Shown: one piece after another, positions 49,848 through 58,599 of the stretch
How positions within the stretch are numbered: the stretch's first letter is position 1
Layout of the letters: every line of letters begins with the position of its first letter
DNA from: GCA-2748575 sp965222725
Lineage (GTDB): Bacteria > Pseudomonadota > Gammaproteobacteria > Pseudomonadales > Ketobacteraceae
Direction of reading: 5' to 3'
DNA: 64,000 nt
Assembly (NCBI GenBank): GCA_965222725.1
Contig: OZ244969.1
Location: 4,898,001-4,962,000, forward strand
Notes under the pieces: generated by a model
The model's input: the letters and a program-made list of their open reading frames with translations, nothing else
Told to the model about the DNA's origin: nothing
The model's database searches: none
Made by a program: the position numbers and the translations under genes

Positions 49848-49848
49848 C

Positions 49849-51024
49849 CTACTTGGCCAGATATCGCATGGCATCTTCCAGCCCTTTCAGCGACAGCGGG
49901 AACATCCGGTTTTCCATCAGCCGCTGAGTCCAGACCACCGAAGTGGTATATTCCCAACTGCTTTCCGGTTCCGGGTTCAGCCATACCACTTTTTCAAAGG
50001 TATCGGTTACCCGGCGCAACCAGGCTTCTCCCGGCTCTTCGTTCCAGTGTTCTACGCTGCCGCCGACAGAACTGATTTCATAGGGTGACATGGTGGCATC
50101 GCCCACAAAAATCACCCGGTAGTCAGAACTGTAGCGATGCAGCAAATCCCAGGTGGCCGTGCGGTCCGTCCAGCGACGGTGATTGTCTTTCCACACACCT
50201 TCATAAATAAAGTTGTGGAAATAATAATACTCCATGTGCTTGAACTCGGTTTTTGCTGCAGAGAAAAGCTCCTCGCAACTGCGCACATAGGGATCCATTG
50301 AACCGCCCACATCAAAAAAAATCAGCACCTTTACGCCATTACGACGCTCCGGCACCATCTTGATATCCAGCAAACCGGCCTTGCGGGCGGTGGACGTAAT
50401 GGTGTCATCAATATCCAGCTGGTCGGGCATGCCTTCGCGGGTGAATTTACGCAAGCGGCGCAGCGCCATTTTGATATTGCGCACCCCCAGTTCCACGGAA
50501 TCATCCAGGTTGCGATACTTGCGTTTTTCCCACACTTTGGCGCCGCGGCCGTTACGGGATTCGCCGGCCATACGGAACCCCTGAGGATTCTGGCCGTAAG
50601 CGCCGAAAGGCGAAGTGCCACCCGTGCCAATCATTTTGTTGCCGCCCTGATGGCGCTTTTTCTGCTCCTGAAGGCGTTTCTTGAACTCCTCCATCAGCTT
50701 GTCGAAATCCCCCAGTTCCTTGAGTTTTTCAAACTCTTCTTTGGACAGGGTCTTTTCGATTTCCTTGCGCAGCCACTCGTCGGGGATCAGGGATTCAAAC
50801 AAATCATCCAGCACTTCCAGACCATCAAAATATTTTTTGAAAGCCCGGTCGAACTTATCAAAGTGCTTTTCATCTTTCACAAGAATGGTGCGCGACAGCG
50901 AGTAAAAAGAATCGATATCGCCGTAAATCACTCTTTCCTTGAGCGCTTTCAGCAGATCCAGAAACTCACGTATCGAGACCGGGACTTTTCCTTCATGCAG
51001 TTCGAAGAAAAAATTTATCAGCAT
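49849..51024 (-). CDS. CoxE-like VWA-domain protein
   Basis: 391 aa. N-terminal helical region (MLINFFFELHEGKVPVSIRE, a common CoxE start), a charged middle (residues 95-150), and a VWA domain (about 205-385) with MIDAS-like FFDVGGSMDPYV: Asp-x-Gly-Gly-Ser rather than Asp-x-Ser-x-Ser. Cytoplasmic partner of a MoxR AAA+ ATPase, here 24 bp upstream. Such pairs act as chaperones for metal-cofactor or other protein complexes; the client is not visible. Confidence 0.9.
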   Translation of the reverse strand: MLINFFFELHEGKVPVSIREFLDLLKALKERVIYGDIDSFYSLSRTILVKDEKHFDKFDRAFKKYFDGLEVLDDLFESLIPDEWLRKEIEKTLSKEEFEKLKELGDFDKLMEEFKKRLQEQKKRHQGGNKMIGTGGTSPFGAYGQNPQGFRMAGESRNGRGAKVWEKRKYRNLDDSVELGVRNIKMALRRLRKFTREGMPDQLDIDDTITSTARKAGLLDIKMVPERRNGVKVLIFFDVGGSMDPYVRSCEELFSAAKTEFKHMEYYYFHNFIYEGVWKDNHRRWTDRTATWDLLHRYSSDYRVIFVGDATMSPYEISSVGGSVEHWNEEPGEAWLRRVTDTFEKVVWLNPEPESSWEYTTSVVWTQRLMENRMFPLSLKGLEDAMRYLAK

Positions 51025-51048
51025 GAGAAAACCTTTTCGCCAGATGAA

Positions 51049-51891
51049 TTAGCTTTTACGACGGCTCATAAACGCCAGGCGTTCCAGCAGGTGCACATCC
51101 TGTTCGTTCTTCACCAGGGCGCCATACAAGGGAGGTATGGCCGACTTGGTGTCGCGACTCTGCAGAATATCCTCAGGGATATCATCCGCCAGCAGCAGCT
51201 TGATCCAGTCGATCAGTTCGGAGGTGGAAGGCTTTTTCTTCAGGCCAGGCACCTTGCGCACATCAAAGAAAATTTCCAGCGCATCTTTCACCAGGGTCTG
51301 CTTGATCTCGGGATAGTGCACATCCACGATGGCCTGCATGGTGTCGTAATCGGGGAAATCGATGTAATGGAAAAAGCAACGACGCAGGAACGCATCAGGC
51401 AGTTCTTTTTCGTTGTTACTGGTAATGATCACGATGGGGCGCTGTCTGGCCTTGATGGTCTCGCCGGTTTCGTACACAAAGAATTCCATGCGGTCCAGTT
51501 CCTGAAGCAGATCATTGGGGAATTCAATGTCCGCTTTATCGATCTCGTCGATCAGCAACACCACCTGCTCATCCGCATCAAAGGCTTCCCAGAGTTTGCC
51601 TTTGTTAATGTAGTTGCGGATATCGTGAACCCGGTCATCGCCCAGCTGGGAATCCCGCAGGCGGGATACCGCATCGTATTCATACAGGCCCTGATGGGCT
51701 TTGGTGGTGGATTTGATGTGCCACTGGATCAGACGCATGCCCAGAGCAGAGGCCACCTCTTCGGCCAGCATGGTTTTACCCGTGCCCGGCTCGCCCTTGA
51801 TCAGCAGGGGGCGTTGTAACTGGATGGCTGCGTTCACCGCCAGCTTGAGGTCAGCCGTGGCGACGTAGGACTCTGTACCTTCAAATTGCAT
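51049..51891 (-). CDS. MoxR-family AAA+ ATPase
   Basis: 280 aa from ATG 51891 (AGGT upstream); an extension to 52032 is unlike family N-termini. Walker A LLIKGEPGTGKTMLAEEVAS (about residues 31-50), Walker B VLLIDEIDKAD (about 107-117), sensor 1 IVITSNNEKELP, and arginine finger in LPDAFLRRCFFHY. The lid follows to the C-terminus. Works with the downstream VWA protein as a chaperone pair. Confidence 0.95.
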   Translation of the reverse strand: MQFEGTESYVATADLKLAVNAAIQLQRPLLIKGEPGTGKTMLAEEVASALGMRLIQWHIKSTTKAHQGLYEYDAVSRLRDSQLGDDRVHDIRNYINKGKLWEAFDADEQVVLLIDEIDKADIEFPNDLLQELDRMEFFVYETGETIKARQRPIVIITSNNEKELPDAFLRRCFFHYIDFPDYDTMQAIVDVHYPEIKQTLVKDALEIFFDVRKVPGLKKKPSTSELIDWIKLLLADDIPEDILQSRDTKSAIPPLYGALVKNEQDVHLLERLAFMSRRKS

Positions 51892-52058
51892 ACGTTGATA
51901 CCTGTTTAAAATGATGTGGTTAATACAAGGACCGGAAATACGGCAGCTTATTGGCATATCGCCAAAGCATACAAAAACCCGCCGTGATAGTGAAATGACC
52001 AAGTCTGACACAATACAGGTAGTCTTGGCCAATCAGGGGTAAGATACTGTTCAGGAAG

Positions 52059-52082
52059 AAAAAAAGGGGCCTGCAAGCCCCT
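52059..52082 (-). terminator. Intrinsic terminator after the 52141-53403 gene
   Basis: On the minus strand AGGGGC/GCCCCT pairs around a 6-base loop and is followed by seven T residues, 59 bp beyond the stop. Confidence 0.82.
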
Positions 52083-52140
52083 GTCCAAACTCAAGATTCA
52101 GAGCCCTTGGCGGGCTCTCTTTTTGTGGTTATTCGGGATG

Positions 52141-53403
52141 CTACTCGATTTCATAGGTCATCTGGACCAGTTCAGGGCCGTAGCCGGCCTGACCGGCGGC
52201 TTTGGGGGAAACAGGCTGGTGCTGTCTGGGCTGCTCAGCAACCTGCTCGGGCGCTTCTGTAGCCTGCACACTCTGATTGTCTGCCACCAGTTCGGCGGCT
52301 TCATGAGCATCAGCAACTTCAGGCGCTTCAGCCGTGGAACTAACGCTGGCCGCTACGGTTTCTGTTACCGGTGCTGAAGCAGAAACCAGATCCTGTGTCT
52401 CTGCGCCGGTTAATGCCGTACCGGCAGGTGCAGTGGCGGCAATGGCTTTACCGGCCACTGGTTCTGCCGGGTTTGCACTGGCAGGAATTGAATCGGCTGG
52501 CGTTGTCTGCGCCGGCACCGCAGCCTTGGCTATCTGTTCAGCGCGAGCAGCCGCTTTGGCCTGCTGTTGAGCCAGGTAATCACGCTTGCTATCCAGGCGG
52601 GCTACAACGTTCTGATCGCAGCGGCTGTATTCCAGCATATGCTGGCGGATTTTCTGGGAAGACTCATATCCGGGATAATTTTCCGCGCGGTTAATGGCTT
52701 CCGGGTAACGTTCGGTCTGCTGGAAATACTCCCGGGACTGGGCCAGCATGCTTTCCGCGGCTTCCAGTTTTTCTTCATTGATATCCTTATCAGCCAGCAT
52801 GGAGCGGGTAACTTCGCAACTGTCGTTGGATTTGCGCAGAGCAGAAAGCAGTCTGTCTGCCTTGATTTCGCTGTGGTGAATACGCTGCTCTGCGGCAATG
52901 ATTTTTTCTTCCAGGCGGTCACAACGACGGATTTTGGAGGCATTGGAGCCCACCTTCAGCACTGTATCCGTCATGGATACTGCCTGATTGCGATGCTGGG
53001 TGTATTCCAGGAAGCGGGCTTTGGCCTTGGTGATGTAATCGCCCTGAATCAGCGACTTGACCTCTTTACAGACCGCCAGCCCTTCTTCAATCACTGGCAA
53101 GGCGTCGGCCCGGGCAATATCGTGGCCCACCTGATCACACTGCTCCATTTGACGCTTGATCATGATGTCGTTTTTCAGCTCCGGCTTTAACGCCTCTACT
53201 TTGCCGATGTACGACTGGTAACGATCAAACTCAGCGGCCGCCACCTGGCGACTGGTGCGGCTCAGCTCCATGGCGTTCTTGCAGTGCGCCATGCCCTTGG
53301 CAAAGAAGGTATCCACCTGCTGGTCTATAACGGTTTGTGAAGCCAGTACAGTGCCGGAAAAACTCAAGCCCGCCGCCGCAATCAAATTAGCAAATCTCAT
53401 CAT
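52141..53403 (-). CDS. Exported helical protein with Ala/Pro-rich tail, unknown function
   Basis: 420 aa from ATG 53403 (AGGGG upstream). Signal peptide (MMRFANLIAAAGLSFSGTVLA), then about 250 residues of helices with regularly spaced single Cys residues: eight Cys in FAKGMAHCKNAM, MEQCDQVG, GLAVCKEVK, IRRCDRLE, NDSCEVTR, YSRCDQNV and others, suggesting disulfides or a repeated helical hairpin. From about residue 290 the sequence is Ala/Pro/Thr/Glu rich and disordered. Periplasmic or envelope protein; not assigned to a family. Confidence 0.75.
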   Translation of the reverse strand: MMRFANLIAAAGLSFSGTVLASQTVIDQQVDTFFAKGMAHCKNAMELSRTSRQVAAAEFDRYQSYIGKVEALKPELKNDIMIKRQMEQCDQVGHDIARADALPVIEEGLAVCKEVKSLIQGDYITKAKARFLEYTQHRNQAVSMTDTVLKVGSNASKIRRCDRLEEKIIAAEQRIHHSEIKADRLLSALRKSNDSCEVTRSMLADKDINEEKLEAAESMLAQSREYFQQTERYPEAINRAENYPGYESSQKIRQHMLEYSRCDQNVVARLDSKRDYLAQQQAKAAARAEQIAKAAVPAQTTPADSIPASANPAEPVAGKAIAATAPAGTALTGAETQDLVSASAPVTETVAASVSSTAEAPEVADAHEAAELVADNQSVQATEAPEQVAEQPRQHQPVSPKAAGQAGYGPELVQMTYEIE

Positions 53404-53711
53404 CAACCCCTGAAACAACTGAAGGTAATGGCTTCAGACTAGCACTAAATTTGTACTGTCCGAATTTAAAGCATGAACCAGCGCACAGGTATAGAGTCGT
53501 CTGGATACCATTCCGAAACATTTAAATTAGCTGCAAAAACAGTTCACATATCAATCAAAACCAGTTCACACCCGGGCCGGATTTGGATCACTGTTTTTGC
53601 GATAACTGGTTTTACAGTATCCATGGGAAACGTTTTCAATTTAATGACGTGCTCGTTAGAATGCAGGGGCATGCCCCCGGTTTTATGACTGCAGATAATA
53701 AGGACTCATTC
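53404..53711. promoter_or_regulatory. Divergent region upstream of cysK
   Basis: 308 bp between the minus-strand exported-protein gene and cysK. Two direct repeats CAGTTCACA at 53540-53548 and 53562-53570, 22 bp apart, look like a regulator site (CysB is one possibility). A palindrome GGGGCATGCCCC is at 53666-53677. No convincing -35/-10 pair was found; AAGGA precedes the cysK ATG. Confidence 0.4.
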
Positions 53712-54680
53712 ATGGCCAAGATATACGAAGACAACTCACTCACCATTGGCAACACCCCGCTGGTGCGCCTGAAACATCTGACCAAACATAATGTACTGGC
53801 CAAGATCGAAGCCCGTAACCCCGCCTTTTCAGTAAAGTGCCGTATCGGTGCCAATATGGTGTGGGAAGCGGAAAAGAACGGCTCCCTTAAACCCGGAATG
53901 GAAATTGTTGAGCCCACCAGCGGCAACACCGGTATTGCCCTGGCGTTTGTGGCGGCGGCCCGCGGCTACAAACTGACCCTGACCATGCCGGCCTCCATGA
54001 GCCTGGAACGCCGCAAAGTGGTTAAAGCCCTGGGTGCCAATCTGGTGCTGACCGAACCACCCAAAGGCATGAAAGGCGCCATCGAAAAAGCCCAGGAAAT
54101 TGTGGACGCCAGTAACGGCAACGCCATTTTGCTGCAGCAGTTTGAAAACCCCGCCAACCCGGCAATTCACGAGCAAACCACCGGCCCCGAAATCTGGAAC
54201 GATACCGACGGCGAAGTGGATATCTTTGTGGCGGGCGTCGGCACCGGCGGCACCATTACCGGGGTGTCCCGCTACATTAAACAGACCCGGAACAAACCGA
54301 TTCTGAGTGTGGCGGTGGAACCGGTGGATTCACCGGTGATTTCACAAACCCTGGCGAACGAGGAACTGACACCGGCCCCCCATAAAATCCAGGGCATCGG
54401 TGCCGGCTTTGTACCCAAGAACCTGGATCTGCAAATGATTGATGCAGTGGAACAGGTCAGCAACGACGATGCAGTGGAATACGCCCGTCTGATGATGGAA
54501 AAAGAAGGTATCCTTTGTGGTATTTCCTGTGGTGCGGCGGTGTGTGCTGCCATTCGTGTGGCGGAACGCCCGGAAAACGCCGGCAAGACCACGGTAGTAA
54601 TTATTCCGGATTCCGGTGAACGTTATTTAAGTTCCGTATTGTTTGATGGCATCTTTACGGAAAAAGAAAACGTGCAATAA
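53712..54680 (+). CDS. cysK: Cysteine synthase A (O-acetylserine sulfhydrylase)
   Basis: 322 aa, CysK length. PLP enzyme making cysteine from O-acetylserine and sulfide. PLP Lys in NPAFSVKCRIGANMV (about residue 41), TSGNTGIALAFVAAARGY (about 68-85), phosphate loop GVGTGGTITGVSRY (about 176-189), and HKIQGIGAGFVP (about 225-236). The residues match CysK rather than CysM (no Arg for thiosulfate binding seen). ATG 53712 follows AAGGACTC. The upstream in-frame region to 53583 is not family-like. Confidence 0.96.
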   Translation: MAKIYEDNSLTIGNTPLVRLKHLTKHNVLAKIEARNPAFSVKCRIGANMVWEAEKNGSLKPGMEIVEPTSGNTGIALAFVAAARGYKLTLTMPASMSLERRKVVKALGANLVLTEPPKGMKGAIEKAQEIVDASNGNAILLQQFENPANPAIHEQTTGPEIWNDTDGEVDIFVAGVGTGGTITGVSRYIKQTRNKPILSVAVEPVDSPVISQTLANEELTPAPHKIQGIGAGFVPKNLDLQMIDAVEQVSNDDAVEYARLMMEKEGILCGISCGAAVCAAIRVAERPENAGKTTVVIIPDSGERYLSSVLFDGIFTEKENVQ

Positions 54681-54701
54681 CCTTTTGGTTGAGACCTGAA
54701 C

Positions 54702-54731
54702 AAGCGTGCTCCGCCTGCCCGGAGCGCGCTT
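54702..54731. other. Strong hairpin between convergent genes
   Basis: AAGCGTGCTCCG pairs with CGGAGCGCGCTT (12 bp, one G-U) around a 6-base loop between the cysK stop and the PilZ stop. No T tract follows, so it may be a weak or factor-aided terminator or an mRNA end stabiliser. Confidence 0.55.
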
Positions 54732-54738
54732 CACAAGC

Positions 54739-55110
54739 TTACAGTGATTGTTTTTTTCTGGCGTCAGCGGCATCGATCCAGTCATACCATTTCTGGTAGT
54801 CCGTGGTGTCACCTTCATATACTTCAAAACCGATAAAATACCAGCCGTCTTCCACCAATGGCCGTGACCATTTTACTTCTGCCGTCAGATAAAACTTTTC
54901 AGGCTGGTCTTTAAAGCTGACACATAAATCCAGAATGGTGCCCTGAACGATCTGTTCGTTAACATAGAGTTTCAACCCTTCACGGGAGACATCCACGGAT
55001 TCGCAACCGATCACCTTATTGATGTAATCCCCGTTTTCATCCTGGGTGGTTACTTCAATATAAACGTTTTCACGACGATTGCGTCTTGGGTTTTTTCGCT
55101 TCTCGTCCAT
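54739..55110 (-). CDS. PilZ-domain protein (c-di-GMP binding)
   Basis: 123 aa from ATG 55110, overlapping the DUF1631 stop by one base (TAATG), GGGAG upstream. PilZ motifs RRNRRENVYIEV (RxxxR) and DVSREGLKLYV (DxSxxG) with a long C-terminal beta domain (FYLTAEVKWSRPL). Directly coupled to the DUF1631 gene, so the two probably act together. Confidence 0.88.
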   Translation of the reverse strand: MDEKRKNPRRNRRENVYIEVTTQDENGDYINKVIGCESVDVSREGLKLYVNEQIVQGTILDLCVSFKDQPEKFYLTAEVKWSRPLVEDGWYFIGFEVYEGDTTDYQKWYDWIDAADARKKQSL

Positions 55111-57263
55111 TACCACTCCCGACCTTTTTTACCCGACTGGATATTTTTAACAACGCGTTCAAGCGCCCTGTCAAATTTAACACCACTATCAATAATAGTA
55201 ACTAATCCTTTGGCCACCGCTTCTACCACTTCCTGCTGGCTGGTATCCCAGACTTTGACACCAACCCGGTTTACAAAAATGAACTTGTCTTTCGCCAGCA
55301 TTTTAACGGCCAGCTTGCAGCGTTCGTCGCGGCCATCAATCAGGTAATTGACCTGAGCACCCACTTCCAGGGCTTCAACCGCTCTGGAGGCCGCTTCCAG
55401 TTCCGCTTCGGACAGACTGGCCTCTTCCTGAAAGTAATCCTCCCAGGCCTGATCACCGGATTCCTCGGCTGAGGTGCCGGCGGCTTCCTCCAGATCGTCA
55501 TTCACCATGGAAAGTGTGCTGCCTGACAGGATTTCATCAGTGCGGGCGACGACGGCAGCATCTTTTACGTGATAACTGCTTTCCTGTTCTTCCCGGGACA
55601 CCAGCGAGATGGACGTTGTATCAGCCGGTTCGGCTGCAGGCGCCGGTTCTGGTGGTGCCTCTGCTTCCGGCTCATCATCGGTTTCCGCGCCGGTAATTTC
55701 CTCCACCTCGGGTTGCGGCAAAGGCGCATCCCTATCCGGCAAGGACTCAGATGTAGTAGCTACTTGTGTAGCAGCTTCTGATGTGCTGGTCTCTGGTGTA
55801 GTGGTCTCTTTCCTTGCGGGTTCGGGCGTAGTCTGCTGGTAGCGTTTTTCCATATCCAGCAAACGCGCCAGCCGGGTAAAAGCATCCCGCAACAGATCAT
55901 CGATCCACTGCCCCTGTCCAACAATGTCCACCACGCCATCACGCAATCCTTTGGCCAGGGCGTATTTACTTTTCTTGGCGATCTTGCTGCCGGTGTTATT
56001 CACAAACACCCAGGGCTCTGCATCCGTGGTTTTAACGGTCAGCTTGCAGGCCTCATAATCCTGACTGGGAGTTTTAATACGAATCCATTCTCCCACGTTC
56101 AGGGCTTCCACCTGCGCCAGGTATTCTTCATCCACCTTGATTACTTCAAAGCTGTCGTTCACCACCGACTGGGCCTGCAGTTGCGGCGCTTTTTTAAGGT
56201 CCGGTTCTGCACCGCGGATCATGGCGGCACACACCAGTTCGAGAGGATCGATGGCGTTTTCCAGTGCAGATGAATCCTGCTCCACACTGATCAGCAGCCC
56301 TTTGATACCCTTGAACATGGACGGCCAGAACCGGGAGTACTGCGCCCTGCCCTCTTCGCTCTGACAAGCTTCATGAATCTGCACCATGGACTGGGTAAGA
56401 CTGACCTGGCGCTTCCAGTTAGGACTGTTTTCGCCCTCTTGAAGCAGCACCAGGCGCATGGAGTTACGCCATTCGCCATAAATAAAATCAACGATCATAT
56501 CCGGCAGTTCCCGGCCACCGACTTCCGCATTCAGGGTTTCGATAATAATGGGTTCCGAGCGGTCCTTTTTACTGTCGGGGCCTTCCACCTGGGAGATTTT
56601 GGTTTCAATTCGCGTCAGGCGTCTTTGATGGCTGGCGAAGTAGGACTGGGTTTCAATGCACACGGAATTGAACTGGGAAATGTGATCGTCGTATTCCAGG
56701 TTCAGGCGATCCACAAACAGGCTGATGGATGTTCTAACTTCCCCTTTGCGCTGCTCCGCAGAGCCCAGCAAATGCAAGGTTATGGTGTTAAGCAAACGCC
56801 GGCCGATATTCTGGGGTGCAAAGAAAAAGGAAAAATCCTGTAACGCAAACTTGGTAACCGGAAAGCGGGTGCGCGACACCAGGCCCCAGGCTTCCTTGTC
56901 AAACCTGCCGGAACTTAATAACGCATTAAAAATACTGTCCACCAGATGGATCGCCCCCAGATCGGGCCGGGCAATTTCCAGTTGCTCGTTGGTTTCCACA
57001 AGATGCTTGGTGAGCAAGGACAGCACACTGGCACTGCCGTAAGCACTGTCAGCAATTTTTTTCTGAAAGGCCGTTAACAGGCGGATAAGTTTTTTAAGGG
57101 ATTCCGGGCGCCGGTGATCGGTTACCTGAAACTGCTGCGGCACAGTGGCGGGCTGGTTCAGGTTCAGCAGCTCAACAACCGCCCGGGCTCCCAGCGCCGG
57201 TCTGGATGGGCGTGTCTCTGAATCTGAACTGTTTTTTTCAGTCCGCTCAACGTGGGTCGGCAT
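55110..57263 (-). CDS. DUF1631 protein with duplicated C-terminal module
   Basis: 717 aa. Family of gammaproteobacterial cytoplasmic proteins of unknown role. Helical N-terminal half with the DUF1631 pattern (YGSASVLSLLTKHLVETNEQ; HLVDSIFNALL). A compact beta/alpha module occurs twice, at about 387-475 (VGEWIRIKTPSQDYEACKLT, FVNNTGSKIA, KGLRDGVVDIV) and 631-717 (VGAQVNYLIDGRDERCKLAV, FVNRVGVKVW, KGLVTIIDSG), with a Pro/Glu/Ala-rich linker between. The duplicated modules resemble PilZ-type barrels, fitting the coupled PilZ gene. The link to c-di-GMP is inference. Confidence 0.9.
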   Translation of the reverse strand: MPTHVERTEKNSSDSETRPSRPALGARAVVELLNLNQPATVPQQFQVTDHRRPESLKKLIRLLTAFQKKIADSAYGSASVLSLLTKHLVETNEQLEIARPDLGAIHLVDSIFNALLSSGRFDKEAWGLVSRTRFPVTKFALQDFSFFFAPQNIGRRLLNTITLHLLGSAEQRKGEVRTSISLFVDRLNLEYDDHISQFNSVCIETQSYFASHQRRLTRIETKISQVEGPDSKKDRSEPIIIETLNAEVGGRELPDMIVDFIYGEWRNSMRLVLLQEGENSPNWKRQVSLTQSMVQIHEACQSEEGRAQYSRFWPSMFKGIKGLLISVEQDSSALENAIDPLELVCAAMIRGAEPDLKKAPQLQAQSVVNDSFEVIKVDEEYLAQVEALNVGEWIRIKTPSQDYEACKLTVKTTDAEPWVFVNNTGSKIAKKSKYALAKGLRDGVVDIVGQGQWIDDLLRDAFTRLARLLDMEKRYQQTTPEPARKETTTPETSTSEAATQVATTSESLPDRDAPLPQPEVEEITGAETDDEPEAEAPPEPAPAAEPADTTSISLVSREEQESSYHVKDAAVVARTDEILSGSTLSMVNDDLEEAAGTSAEESGDQAWEDYFQEEASLSEAELEAASRAVEALEVGAQVNYLIDGRDERCKLAVKMLAKDKFIFVNRVGVKVWDTSQQEVVEAVAKGLVTIIDSGVKFDRALERVVKNIQSGKKGREW

Positions 57264-58046
57264 TTAAGGCAGATACCTCTTTACAACTTCGCCTAACCGG
57301 AACACCAGCATCTCGCCGGGCTGCATGGCATTCCAGGTTTCGTTCATGGTCAGGGGCTGGGTGGCTATCACGCTCACCACATCGTTCGGGGTGGTCTCTT
57401 CAACAAAATTGATCTTGATCTCATCGTCTTTCAGAATCGCCTCCCCAAAAGGCGCTGCACGGCGAATCCAAAACAGTTTTGTCGAACAAAAACAGTAAAG
57501 ATACCGCGAGTCGCTCATCAGTACGTTAAACACCCCTAACTGGTTGATGCTACTCAGTAATTGGTACATGGCATCGAACAGCGCCCGGGTGCTTCTCGGG
57601 TATTTTCCAAACTGCGTAATCAACTGGCCCAGAATGTAGCATAGCGCATATTCACTATCTGTGGAGCCGACCGGCAGGTAACGATCCAGCGGCCTTTTTT
57701 TGATTCCCCGCAACTGGCCGTTGTGACAATAGACCCAGGGGAAGCCCCACATTTCCCGCTGGAACGGATGGGTGTTGGCCAGGCACACCTTGCCGGAATT
57801 GGCCTGGCGAATATGGCTGAGCACTATGTGGCTTTTAATGGGGTAATGGCGCACAAAACGCGCCAGTTCGGATTCACTGCTCGCGCCCACATCCTTGAAT
57901 TCGCGCACGCCTTTGCCGTTCTCAAAAAAGGCAATGCCCCAGCCATCCTGGTGGGGCCCAGTTTCTCCGCCCCGTTTCATCAGCCCGGCAAAACTGAAGC
58001 AGATGTCCGTGGGCACATTGGCGCTCATCCCCAGCAGTTCGCACAT
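57264..58046 (-). CDS. Class II glutamine amidotransferase (YafJ-like)
   Basis: 260 aa. N-terminal nucleophile Cys2 (MCELLGMSANVPTDICFSF), then RGGETGPHQDGWGIAFFENG (the DGWG motif), HIRQANSGKVCLANTHPF (Asn/Asp site) and YCHNGQLRG. Ntn-type enzyme that hydrolyses gamma-glutamyl amides; the physiological substrate of YafJ is unknown. Its start codon is directly before the DUF1631 start in order, so it belongs to the same minus-strand run as the HIT gene. Confidence 0.92.
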   Translation of the reverse strand: MCELLGMSANVPTDICFSFAGLMKRGGETGPHQDGWGIAFFENGKGVREFKDVGASSESELARFVRHYPIKSHIVLSHIRQANSGKVCLANTHPFQREMWGFPWVYCHNGQLRGIKKRPLDRYLPVGSTDSEYALCYILGQLITQFGKYPRSTRALFDAMYQLLSSINQLGVFNVLMSDSRYLYCFCSTKLFWIRRAAPFGEAILKDDEIKINFVEETTPNDVVSVIATQPLTMNETWNAMQPGEMLVFRLGEVVKRYLP

Positions 58047-58047
58047 A

Positions 58048-58527
58048 TCAACCGGCTGATTCAGTCAGCGCACTCATGACCCTGTCCGGCATATGGGCTG
58101 CAATCTGCGCTGCCTGTTCGTCCAGACGTTTGCGCAAAGCCGCCTGGCCAAACAGATTCCGGAAACGGGTGGCAAAGGTATAAACGGTTTTCGCCAGATC
58201 GCCTTTTTCCCTGGGCAGGGAATGAATATGAACATGGGGTACGTGCTGGTTGGCGGCGGGACCATCGTTAATAAAAATATTGTTGCCGTCACAGGGAATG
58301 CCTGCGGCTTTCTGGGCAAGCACCACATGGTTGGTGATTTCGAACAGGTGGCTGCGCAGTGCCGGTTCCAGTTCCTGAATATGCACCGCGTGTACCCGGG
58401 GAATCACCAGGGTATGCCCCAGATTCATGGGAAACAGATCCAGAAACGCCATAGCATGCTCATCTTCGTAAACCACACTGGCGGGTGCGTCCCCGTTAAC
58501 TATCTGACAAAATATGCAATCGCTCAC
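58048..58527 (-). CDS. HIT-family nucleotide hydrolase
   Basis: 159 aa from GTG 58527 with a near-perfect AGGAGG nine bases upstream. CIFCQIVNGDAPASVVYEDE start (HIT zinc Cys pair CxxC), DLFPMNLGHTLVIPRVHAVH, and the catalytic histidine triad HVPHVHIHSLP (about residues 95-105). Hydrolyses phosphoramidate or dinucleoside polyphosphate bonds. The stop is one base before the GATase start, indicating coupling. Confidence 0.93.
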   Translation of the reverse strand: MSDCIFCQIVNGDAPASVVYEDEHAMAFLDLFPMNLGHTLVIPRVHAVHIQELEPALRSHLFEITNHVVLAQKAAGIPCDGNNIFINDGPAANQHVPHVHIHSLPREKGDLAKTVYTFATRFRNLFGQAALRKRLDEQAAQIAAHMPDRVMSALTESAG

Positions 58528-58599
58528 TGGCTTTAACCTCCTGTTGCCGTTACAAAAGTGCCCATTGTAAGCGATGCGGCCTGATCGCGCCTGTGCTGA

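Noticed and set aside
52100..52128. GAGCCC/GGGCTC hairpin followed by TCTTTTTG on the plus strand
   Set aside because: It has terminator form, but no plus-strand gene reads into it; the minus-strand terminator at 52059-52082 serves the real gene.
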